A DNA stretch of 64,000 nt from Pteria penguin (Eukaryota > Mollusca > Bivalvia > Pterioida > Pteriidae). Numbering within the stretch: position 1 is the first letter of the stretch; the number at the start of each line of letters is the position of its first letter. A program made the position numbers and the translations under genes. The DNA lies in assembly GCA_035048485.1 (NCBI GenBank), contig CM068580.1, positions 37,606,085 through 37,670,084 on the forward strand, written 5' to 3'. Under the pieces are notes generated by a model, which saw only the letters and a program-made list of their open reading frames with translations, did no database searches and was not told the origin of the DNA. Positions 35,101 through 44,100 of this stretch are shown here, in pieces.

Positions 35101-37899
35101 AACTTTGTTCAGATTTTTCTTTCAGACTTATTTGCTTAAAAATCCTAGAACTGATAGGTTATTTTAAATCTGCTTAACTTGTCCAAACATATTTAAATGC
35201 ATGTAACATTATGGAAACTTAACATCATAAGATTAAGAAAATTTCCTCTAATTATTTTCCTGTCTTCAATCATACTTTCAGTAAAATTTACACTTTCTTT
35301 TCTCAAAAAATATTAATGAGAACTTTCGCACCTACATTTTTTTCATATCATATGAAAGGAATTATAACAAGAACACCAATATTTTTAACAATAACAAAAT
35401 TTTTAATTAGAAAACATGTGACAAGAGCATCAAACTTTATTTAACCTAGACTACAGATGATCCAGAATACCCAATTGCCTTCAATGAACTGTATAGTTAT
35501 TTGCTGCATTAACTTACTCTTTTGAATATTTTGTATAGTTCACCCTCTGCTATCACTTTTCATATTATGAATAAAACCATTAGGTTTCAAGATCTTGATT
35601 TCTTTTGGAATTTTCTTTGTTTTACCATCTTCCATTATATAATGTCAGCAACCATTTGATGCATCGAACAGGAAACTAGACTTACAGAGGTGACCTCTCT
35701 GAGGAAGTGAGGGATTATCAATGTGCCAATGTCTAACATGACACTTGAACTCTGGACCAATCCACCATGAACCGAGCATGCTATCAAATGAGTTAAGCCA
35801 GGACTAAAAATGTTACTTATTAAAACATTTTCTGGATGAATTATGAATAATCATGTCATGTATATGTAATCAACATCAATGCATAATTAAAAGTCGCTTC
35901 AATTAAGTATTCACTCTCCTACATGGTACTTTACTAGGTTGTTTACAGTGTGTGGATGAGCTTCATTATGTCATCCCATTGGTCACACTGTAGTGCAGCC
36001 TAACTTAAAATCACATTCAATAATTTTTCACATGTAATGGCTCATAAATCCCATTTTAAAACTGAAATTTAAAAAAAATAGAAAGCAACGGTACGCTAAA
36101 CTTTTAAAAGTAATTTCAAATGGTAACAATTCAAAAACAACATTACCTTTTTGCAAATTTATTTTATTGTATAAAACACCAAATAACAAATATAAAGAAT
36201 TAACATAGTAAACTCAGATATTTGCAATATAATGCATCTTCAGCTATTAAGACTTCTCTCTCTCCAGCATACTTTCTCCTAATTCACCAAGATTCACTAT
36301 CCTTTTGTGCCAATATGGCTTATGGGAGGGCATTGAAGCCCAGTCTCACACACAGTAAACAACTAAGTAAAACAAGTCGAAGGCTGTATACATGATGCTA
36401 TATTCAAACATGCCATTGATGGTGATCACATGTACATGACATATAATTCACACAAGTAACGAATTAAAATAACATGTTGGAGAGCAAAATTTAAAGTTAG
36501 ATTTAATGGTGGCCATAATTCTCCTGAGAATAATATTTTTGTAATGGGATAGCATACAATGAAATATTTGTTCTTTTTTATTTTTTAGCCTCTTATAACA
36601 TGCGAAAGCATAAGCTAATAATTTCATTCTAAACCAACATTACATGATTAATATTCTGATAATTCACTTTTCTTGAAATTTATTCCATAATTAAACCTGC
36701 TAACCCAATTCTATGTGATTATCATCTAGATGTTTGGGATCTTTGATGTGATGTTTAGGAATAACAAGATAATGGTGAGTTGCTGCTGGTCGAATGTCAG
36801 GAAATACTACAAACTCTTCATCCTACAATAAAATAACACTCATATACATTACTTAAAACATAAATGTATATTGATTTATTAAGTCAGTAACATATCTCTT
36901 AATAATATATGTAAATGAATGCCATTCATCCCTCTTCCCCATCTTGCAAACAAATAAAATATAAGACTATTACCCTTGGATAAATTCTTTCATCTATTTG
37001 TCAATACCTTCTAAATTAATGCATGCATATATCTATATCTCACTTAAGTTTTGTTCAGAACATGAGGGTATGACCTCAATTAACAATAAATTTATTTTAT
37101 ATCTACATGCACTTAGGAACAAGGCCACTCTGAATTCAGTTTGACTTTTACATGACATTGATTACCTAATTATCTACAGTGGCAATAATTTTAACCTATT
37201 GGTCTGCTTTCAAAAATTATATGTACATACAGCTCCTTGATCTTATGAAGAGAATGATTATTCCTGAACAATACATGAGTCGAGAGATGAACGAATATCC
37301 ATTTTGTGTCATATATTTTTGATAGGTAAAATGATGCTTCTATACCAGTCATGGCTGTAACCCACAGAAAATGCTGCCCTAGATCATCCTAAACTGATTG
37401 ATTGTCAAATGCTTGACATCACACCATTTCGGCACACTTTTTCATTTTGAAGTCATAAATAAATTATGGCCTGTCAAACATAATATTTAGGTGTGACATC
37501 ACAATGAAACTATGTAATGTGTGAGGTTAAAGTTGGAGCTGGCGATCCCTCAACTGTTGTCAGTCCATATACTTTGCTTGTTGTTTAACAGAATTTTTAT
37601 TAACTCTTGGATTTTGAACTATTGTTTAATATTAGGATTACGGCGCAAAAATTTTTGCATAGCAAATATAATGACAATATATCATAATATACATGATATA
37701 ACAGAACTAAAGATATAATGAGAATTATGATGATTTGTGATTATAAATCTACAGTTAGTTAACTAGTACTAGTTTTATCCTCTTCAGTCTTTGATATAAT
37801 ACGGTATGACTTTTTATCTGTTTATACCTCGTACATGATAACTGTCTTTTCTTCTTTATGCGCTGCAATTCGACAAAATACACAATTCTCTGAAGTCAT
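17060..37899 (-). CDS. HINT3: HINT3-like adenosine 5'-monophosphoramidase, five exons
   Basis: Exons on the minus strand are 37899-37828, 36822-36705, 31106-31040, 19090-18964 and 17122-17060. Intron phases are 0, 1, 2 and 0, every intron is GT..AG, and the sum of 447 nt is 148 codons plus stop. Human HINT3 is somewhat longer, mainly at the N terminus. The protein starts MTSENCVFCRIA with the CxxC seen in this family. DIRPAATHHYLVIPK follows around residues 33-47, then a GG-D turn, then PPFTSINHLHLHVI with the histidine triad His99, His101 and His103, and a C-terminal Trp-rich helix. The HINT family hydrolyses nucleoside 5'-phosphoramidates such as AMP-NH2 and aminoacyl-adenylates. The call rests on reading exons by eye; all five fit the family in order. 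Introns 2 and 3 are filled with mobile elements. Confidence 0.93.
17123..18963 (-). other. HINT3 intron 4
   Basis: Donor GTAGGT after 18964 and acceptor CTACAG before 17122. It contains a (TA)n at 17127-17145 and a degenerate GACAGACAAGCAGACG-type microsatellite at 18830-18900. No other exon was seen. Confidence 0.8.
18964..19090 (-). CDS. HINT3: HINT3 exon 4 (histidine triad)
   Basis: It enters in phase 2 after CTTGTAACAG and encodes FGFHWPPFTSINHLHLHVIS, then a stretch with RELGW and SFWFVT. It carries the HxHxHxx motif that defines the superfamily and leaves at GTAACG|GTAGGT in phase 0. Confidence 0.95.
19091..20830. other. HINT3 intron 3, non-LINE part
   Basis: The plus-strand open frame at 19138-19449 (103 residues, with DIKSGFHSLLHFKN near its end) has no clear family and lies antisense in the intron. 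It could be a retroelement fragment. The rest is AT-rich with no exon that fits HINT3. Confidence 0.45.
21150..22437 (+). mobile_element. Decayed LINE, reverse transcriptase 3' part and tail
   Basis: Conceptual translation with frame changes gives landmarks of the region after the catalytic core in CR1/Jockey-type LINE reverse transcriptases: a YLG-like segment with SGEHI, KVNNRLRFLPRQAKFLN, then LQVCQIKVVRFILDLPP near 21480-21530, LSRLNLLYVD near 21576, and a terminal KNWNELPRKIKESKGK near 21790-21835. Stops and frameshifts interrupt it, so it is dead. The 3' end is an ATCA-rich tail near 22405-22437. The 5' boundary is not visible; sequence from about 20830 may belong to it. Confidence 0.75.
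22438..23944. other. HINT3 intron 3, no gene seen
   Basis: AT-rich intronic sequence. The opposed open frames at 23488-23784 and 23552-23746 overlap each other and have no recognised domain. Confidence 0.5.
23945..24525. mobile_element. Inverted-repeat element, about 580 bp
   Basis: About 60-bp inverted repeats bound it. The left arm at 23950-24008 includes GGAGGGGGAGGCTTTGTAAT and a TTTTTAAAAAATTTATTT tract. The right arm at 24455-24520 is its reverse complement with few differences, including ATTACAAAGCCTCCCCCTCC. The interior resembles body sequence of the GCTCACCTGAG family. It is likely a foldback arrangement of that repeat rather than a classic transposon. Confidence 0.65.
24632..27351 (+). 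repeat. Nested GCTCACCTGAG-family elements, copies E1 and E2
   Basis: Left ends occur at 24632 (ACAAGAGGCCCAAGTGGGTC) and again at 24788 (ACAAGAGGCCCAAGTGGGCC). The shared right end GGCTCAGGTGAGCTAAC is at 27351. The body contains two copies of a roughly 250-bp segment with a tRNA-like T-arm (CTGGATTTGAACCGC) at 25207 and 26055, and a C14 run followed by T-rich sequence near 25928-25955. Repeated TCTGAAGAAGAAGTTTGTCA and GGTGGCGCCACCT motifs show it is composite. Confidence 0.85.
27352..28395 (+). repeat. GCTCACCTGAG-family element, 5'-truncated copy
   Basis: It joins directly to the previous copy. It repeats the block starting GCACATCCATTCAGGTGATT found at 24954 and 33194, and ends TTAGGCTCAGGTGAGCTAAA. 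A tRNA-like T-arm is near 27620. Confidence 0.8.
28396..28889. other. HINT3 intron 3, no gene seen
   Basis: Unique-looking AT-rich intronic sequence between two repeat copies. Confidence 0.5.
28890..30015 (+). repeat. GCTCACCTGAG-family dispersed element, copy F
   Basis: It begins ACAAGAGGCCATAATGGACC then TATATCCTCACCAGAG, and ends ATAGCTCACTTGAGCCTTTG then CACAGGTGAACTAAAA. It is more diverged than the E and H copies. Confidence 0.8.
30016..31039 (-). other. HINT3 intron 3, proximal part
   Basis: This adjoins the exon 3 donor (GTAAAG). It contains a tandem duplication of about 45 bp, in which ACAGATTCTATGACCT occurs at 30404 and 30449. No other exon was seen. Confidence 0.6.
31040..31106 (-). 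CDS. HINT3: HINT3 exon 3 (67-nt linking exon)
   Basis: It enters in phase 1 and leaves in phase 2. It encodes VEKLISTGQNVLGKNGGDLQ then DSR, the helix and GG-D turn just before the histidine-triad strand. It joins exons 2 and 4 without altering frame, which strongly supports it. The acceptor is TTTTCAG preceded by (TA)n. It is isolated between repeat copies ending at 30015 and starting at 31198. Skipping or losing it would shift the frame before the catalytic motif. Confidence 0.9.
31198..33020 (+). repeat. GCTCACCTGAG-family elements, copy G (composite)
   Basis: Left end AACAAAAGGCCCAAGAGGGC then TATATCGCTCACCTGAG. The body holds two successive copies of the TTCTGAAGAAGAAGTT-containing segment. 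The right terminus is missing: copy H starts eight bases further on, where the family end would be expected. A C-run lies near 31726 and a longer one near 32513-32526. Confidence 0.8.
33028..34754 (+). repeat. GCTCACCTGAG-family element, copy H, near-identical to E
   Basis: ACAAGAGGCCCAAGTGGGCC at the left end, TTTGGCTCAGGTGAGCTAAA at the right end. Its first 520 bases match 24788-25320 almost base for base. Its 33550-33940 part matches 26160-26520, and its 34030-34400 part matches 26640-26960. A run of about 22 C lies at 33671-33692, where the E copy has a shorter run. Confidence 0.88.
34755..36704 (-). other. HINT3 intron 2, promoter-side part
   Basis: No exon or clear repeat end was found. 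AT-rich with scattered short purine and pyrimidine runs. Confidence 0.5.
36705..36822 (-). CDS. HINT3: HINT3 exon 2
   Basis: It encodes DEEFVVFPDIRPAATHHYLV then IPKHHIKDPKHLDDN and HIEL. The stretch P-D-I-R-P-A-A-T-H-H-Y-L-V is the most conserved part of HINT3 proteins. Acceptor TATTGTAG, donor GG|GTTAGC, which is slightly non-consensus at +3 to +5. Confidence 0.95.
36823..37827 (-). other. HINT3 intron 1
   Basis: Donor GAG|GTATAAAC and acceptor TTGTAG. It contains nothing else I can support. The antisense open frame at 37521-37718 has no recognised domain. Confidence 0.8.
37828..37899 (-). CDS. HINT3: HINT3 exon 1 (start codon)
   Basis: Twenty-four codons from ATG to GAG, MTSENCVFCRIAAHKEEKTV then IMYE. 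The CxxCRIA start is typical of HINT3/HINT1 relatives. The ATG is chosen because it gives the expected short leader before CVFC. Confidence 0.92.
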
Positions 37900-38075
37900 A
37901 CCGATATTTGAAATGATTTAACTGAAAACAGACTAGCTAAATACGTAGTAAAATTTCACAAAGTGGCTTTGACATTTTATTACATTCTGTCTGCTCTACT
38001 TTCACTTTCGAATTTCATTCGAGTAATCTCTGACCTTTACCATTTCAGTGTGTGTGTGTGTGTAAACAAATTAAC
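37900..38075. promoter_or_regulatory. Putative bidirectional promoter of HINT3 and PLPP
   Basis: Only 176 bp separate the start codons of two divergently oriented genes, so both 5' UTRs and core promoters should lie here or overlap the first exons. I see no TATA box at a plausible distance for either gene. A (TG)n tract of six units at 38049-38062 lies just before the PLPP start. CCATTTCAG at 38040-38048 resembles a 3' splice site, so PLPP may have an upstream untranslated exon. Confidence 0.6.
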
Positions 38076-38133
38076 ATGGCCATAAAGCGATCTGTAATAA
38101 GGATTGTGATTGATTTTGTCTGTTTATCTATTG
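38076..38133 (+). CDS. PLPP1: PLPP exon 1
   Basis: MAIKRSVIRIVIDFVCLSI: a short basic cytosolic leader and the start of membrane segment 1. The last codon (Val20) is split, with donor GTAAGT. Confidence 0.9.
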
Positions 38134-41100
38134 GTAAGTCTTTATTGTATGTAGATATGCATATTTACATTCATTCAAAATATTAAAATGTAAAAATGAC
38201 ATTCAAAATGATATTTTCACTTGGCTGACCATTAGTTTATGTGCTCTCGTGGAAAATTTGTCACCTTGTCATAGCGCATAGCCATAGGATGGGCTAATGT
38301 TAATATTGTTGATGTAGGGGAACGTTGTTTTACACTGTCGTTTAGTAAGTATCCCCACCATACTCAACCTAGTATTTAACAAATCCATGGATGATAATTG
38401 AGTTTATGCGTATAACCACAGAGAGTGACAGATAGGGCTAAGTGACACTAAGAGGACACGTGTCCACACAAACTGAGACCCAAGTAGCAGACAGACAGTG
38501 AATAGCCTAGTAGAAAATTCAGGTTTTTTTTATTGAAATCTGCAAAACAATGTGTTTTCCTTTACAGTCATTAAAAATTTTACCAAAGAACCAAATTTTC
38601 TGTATTTGAAAGTCTGTAAAATCCAGGGAATGAGCCTCTTCAGAATATTACACAAACCATTAGGGTTTTGTATTGCCTTAAAATTCTACATCCTATTTTA
38701 ATACATGTACCAATATTGGTATTATGACAGGAAGTCGGAAGGAGAGATAAAAGCTGTATGAATAAACAACTCTATGATTATTTTGTAACTGAAAAGGCCA
38801 TGTAGTTGGAATCTCTATATTTTTTCTTCATTGTAGTAATTTGTATAACGTTTGTATTGATGTTCCTTTAAATGTAAATTATGAAAGTAGCTGATTCAAC
38901 ATCACTGCCACATTTAAACAATAACATATAATGATGGATATTCATGGACCCTCGGAAATCAGAGGTAAGACTAGGTGTCTAGGAGTAAGCATTCCTTTGT
39001 GAGTACACACCCACAATGAGTAGCCACACCCACAATGAGTACTGTTAGTCACACCCACAATGAAAGTCCATAATATAAGTATCATTTATTTGTTACTTGC
39101 CTTTAGTAATTTAAGTGATATTATATTTAAGAGATTAAAGTCAGTCAAAGTTACAGAGTAAAAACTTGATAATAATACAATTATAATGTTTGTTAATACA
39201 TATCATTATCTCTCACATATGCTTTATAAGGTTTCATTAGCCCGAGTCATAGTGTCATACATGTAGGTGAATCTACATGTAGGAAAAAGGACAGATGTCT
39301 GTATAATTGGAACTCTTAATCCACTTTTGGTTGCAGATTTTACGGAATAATATAATAAGTCAGTCTGGGACCATTTTTAAAAGTGGAACTCCCTTTTCCT
39401 TGATATCAAAGTTTCATGAAGGGGGTAACCACCATTTCAAATATTGCTGGATCCAATCATTAGTTTAAACCACCATTTTTATTTTGTAGTTGCACTTCCC
39501 ATATTGATCCTGAACTTAGTGGGCCAGCCATTTCATCGAGGATTCTTCTGTAATGATGAAAGTCTCATGCACCCATACAAGTCTAATACTGTACCATCAT
39601 GGTTGGCAGCTGTAGGAGCAATATTCATTCCAGCTATATTGGTCAGTTATTAACGGGTTATTCATTAGTTAGAAAATATCATTCTCCAGATCTTAATGAC
39701 TAAATTAGAATTTTTACATACTAAAACAATATGATCACTAATTCTCTAGATTCATTAAGGTAAAGTCTGTTATGGCTTTAATTATTGCTTTGTACCACTT
39801 TTATCACCAAAATATTTGTAGCAGCCACTTTAAATTTTGAAACTTCTGAACATACTACATATAGTTTGATTACATTAAACTGCCAAGCTCCAGTGTAAAT
39901 TACAAAAGTTACCTGTGCTATGTCGCTGCAGCACTCATAACAATGCCATATGATGGTGGACATTTACAAACCCCAGAAAATCAGGAGTGAGCATCTCCTG
40001 TTTGGCTGAGTCATGAATGTTTTTCATTTTCATAATAGGATCTTTAAAAGTATACATTTTGTTATTTTGTTGAATTTCAATGTTTTGTAGATCTTTATAA
40101 CAGAGTTTTATAGGCACAGATGTCCCTGGGGAATAGTCCATTCCCGTTCAAACAAGAAGTTCTACTTCGGATTATATAGAACAGTGTTATCTTTCTTCTT
40201 TGGATTAGCAGCTACACAGCTTTGTACAGATTTAGCTAAGTACAGTATCGGAAGATTACGACCTCACTTTCTGTCACTCTGTAAGCCAAATCTGAATTGC
40301 ACTCAGTTTCCACAGTACATAGAAGAAGATGTGTGTACCTCTACAGATAAATCAGCTCTCAGAGAGGCCAGGTACAGCTATGTCAGCTCTCAGATAGCTT
40401 ATAACAATATTTGATGTCTTTCAGAGTACATGTAGTAATAGCTGGGTACACAATAACTCCGTAAAAAGAGCAGGTACAATTCTGTTAGTTCTCAAAGTTC
40501 AGTGTTTCTTTTTCGTCAAATTAAGTCTGTTATAGTGACCCTTCAGAATGGAAATTTTATTGATTTCTCCTAAAATTTGTCTAGATTTTTCTCAAACATT
40601 GATTTTTTTAGCATTATGCAGAAAAATCCGAAATGAAAAGCAAAAGGCATTGGCACCTTTAAAAAAAATGAAAAAAAAAAAAAAGAAACATAGGAAAGAG
40701 GCCAGGTATAGTTATGATAGCTCTTGGCAAGGCCATATAAAATGGTTTGCTGTAAAAAACTAATATACAGTTACATTTAATGAATTGGTAGCTCTCACAT
40801 AGTATAAACATCGTGTAATGTGCATGTGTATTCTTTTGTTAAGTGTATAGAAGTAGAGTTAGCTATATTCATCAGTTCTTCATGAGGTATTTTTTTCGTA
40901 TACAGGTCAGAAATGTTTAAAATTGTGAACGAACCTATCACAATAGTTATCCCATAAGATTGCCATGATTTGGATATAACCCATCATAAGTGCTAGAAAG
41001 CTGATTTTGTTATCATACCTGTTTTAATGAATGTGTTGTGGTTATTTTAGAACTTGTATTAGTAGTGTTATATGTCAGTAGTGCAGTTTTCCCCATTTTG

Positions 41101-44100
41101 ATTTCAGGCTGTCTTTTCCTTCAGGACATGCCTCCATTATGATGTACAGCATGATATTTGTTGTGGTAATATTAGACTTTATTTAATATACAAGTACATC
41201 TAGAACACTTTTGTATATATCATCATTGTCATAATAAATTCTGGCTTTTCTGTTTCACCAAATTTTTGCAATGATTATCAACCTGTATGGAGGAATCAAG
41301 GAATCTTACTAGTCCTGCATCCATAAATCTTACCCTTTTAGAACATAATTTTGAAAAAAAGAAAGAAATCATTTATTTTACATCAATACTAGACATCAAT
41401 ACATATGTCTAAACTTAACATCAGTATTATAATTAACAATTATATTTTTAAAGTTCAATGTAAAAAAAAATCCATACATGTAGACTATTAAAGTTGTTTG
41501 CCTAGATTTTCAGATCATTGACCTTTGATGAATCATCGCAGCTGTTGTTTTGAATTTAAGATATTGTGAATTATATTTTCATAGACTCCAATCCAGAATT
41601 TGATATGCCAGCAATTTCTTTTTGTTTCCTGCAAAGCACAGTGATACTTTTGTAACAAATTCATATGCCCGTTAAAAATTGTATGAGTGTATATGTTCTG
41701 CTTTGGACATCTCTCTTTCTGTCTGTCTATCTCTGACCTGTGCATCTGAAATAAGTTGAATAGTATATATGTTTACAGCAAAATTGTTTTGACATTTTAC
41801 AGATCTACCAACAACGACGTTTGTTATGGAAGAAATTCTGGTTAGTGAAGCCATTTGTTCAGCTGTTCATGTTTTTGCTGGCTTACTACACGGCAATCTC
41901 TAGGATATCTGACTACATGCATCACTGGAGTGATGTATTAGCTGGATCAGTCCTCGGCATTATAGTCGCATTTATTACTGTAAGTTTATTACGGGCATAT
42001 CTATTAGGTCTTTTCATTATACAGAGTTATTTCCCATATAAGCGGGTATCTGACGTCAAATGTTGTGACATCATACAATTTCTATATCATTTCCCCTAAT
42101 TTTACGCCGGTTTCCATAGAACTGGTTGGCATCACAATGGTTTGGTGTAAAATACCCGTTTAAATAGGAAATAACTCTGTACAAATGTATAATGAAAAGA
42201 CCCAATTTATTACTGTAAGTTTATTATGGGCATATCTATTTATTATTTGAATAAAAGTTTATTATGGATATCTCTATTTCTTACTGTTTATTATAGGCAT
42301 ATCTATTACTGTAAGTTTATTATAGGCATATCTATTTATTACTGTAAGTTTATTATAGGCATATCTATTTATTACTGTAAGTTTATTATAGGCATATCTA
42401 TTTATTACTGTAAGTTTATTATAGGCATATCTATTTATTACTGTAAGTCTATTGGATATCTCTATTTATTACTGTAAGTTTATTATAGGCTTATATATTT
42501 ATTACTAAAAGTTTATTATAGGCATATCTACCGGTATTTATAACTGTAAGTTTATTATAGGCATATCTATTTATTACTGTAAGTTTATTATAGGCATATC
42601 TATTTATTACTGTAAGTTTATTGGATATCTCTATTTATTACTGTAAGTTTATTATAGGCTTATATATTTATTACTAAAAGTTTATTATAGACATATCTAC
42701 CGGTATTTATTACTGTAAGTTTATTATAGGCATATCTATTTATTACTGTAAGTTTATTATAGGCATATCTATTTATTACTGTAAGTTTATTATGGATATC
42801 TTCATTTATTATTGTAAGTTTATTATGGGCATATCTATTTTTTTATTTAATCAAAATTATGTTTCCAATAATTAATGGTGGGATTGAATTTTTATTCATT
42901 TTGTGATTCAGTTTAGCAAAATCACTTTATGATAATATTTGGAAGTGTCAGCTGTAGGTCTGTATCACAGTCTTTATGACCATGAGTTGTGGGGTTGTCT
43001 ACAGATCATGGAAGTATCAAAGCTTTTAACATCTATCTTAAGCAGTAGGATTTTTCATATATAATTAAATGATAATGGGGTTGTTCACCTATGACCTTAA
43101 TTATTGGGTATTTCTCTTCTGACAGGAGCAGCAAAACTGTTCACAAGTTACCTTAGTTGTGGGATTGTTCACACACATATCCTTAGTTTCAAAGTTAATA
43201 ACATGTTACATTAGTGGTGGGATTTTAACCATTTTACTGTTTGAATGTTCACACATAAACTTATCAGTTAGTTGTTCACATATTATTTTAGTTGTGGCGT
43301 TGTTTTACATTGCCATGGTGCTGGGATTATTCACATATGCCTGTAATCATAGTGATGGGGTTGTTCACATATATCATTAGAAGTTGAGTTTTCATTCCTG
43401 ATCTAAGCGGTTCTTCATACCTGCACTTAGTGTTGGGATTGTTCACACATAAACTAAGTGGTGGGGTTGATAGCACATGACCATACTGCTGGGATTGTGT
43501 ACCTACTGCGTCATTACAGTTAGATTGTTCACATAATCATTTAGTATTACATGTAACATGCAATTTGATTGGGTTAAAAATTAGTGGTACATCTCTTCCA
43601 AGAAATGTTTTATTCTGACGACATGATTTCCCCAGTTTTCGTAACTGGGATGTTAATATTCACACCACCGCAGCAGAAATTTAGAGGTGTTGAGAAATAG
43701 TGCAGACATATTGTACCAGTTTCCGAGAATGTAAAACATGTTTGAAAGGAATAAAATGATAAGGAATAAATCTAATTTGGTTATCGTTGGATGGAGGTAT
43801 ACTACAAAAAACAGGACGGAAAACTTATGCATCATGTGCAACAAGCAATGATGCAGTTTTATACCTCCATGCAATAAGAAAAAAATTAGATTCATTCCTT
43901 AATCACCTTAGTTTTGTTGTATAAACATGACATTAGCATTAAGGAATCCCACCATTGCCTTATAGGTAAAATGCCATACAGATGACCTTAGTGGTAGTGT
44001 TGTTGATGCATAACCTTAGTGGGGTTTTTTTCACAGATTACGGTAGCGTTGATGTTGTTCACACATGACCTTTAGTGGTAAAGTTATTGAAATAGAATCC

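Noticed and set aside
36255..36345. Minus-strand reading VRLGFNALP resembling the start of HINT3 exon 4
   Set aside because: It hits a stop at once and lacks the HLHLH motif; the exon at 18964-19090 is a full match in the right phase. Chance similarity.
41821..42099. Continuous frame through exon 5 into intron 5
   Set aside because: The first part is real exon; after the GTAAGT donor it reads a MITE. The phase-compatible exon at 45668 gives a better C terminus. Retained as an isoform question only.
42226..42477. Open frame of repeated IYYCKFIIGIS
   Set aside because: It is the 33-bp minisatellite, whose length is a multiple of 3, so one frame stays open by construction.
43653..43895. An 80-residue minus-strand frame
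   Set aside because: It overlaps the 142-bp MITE and part of a tandem array; there is no domain.
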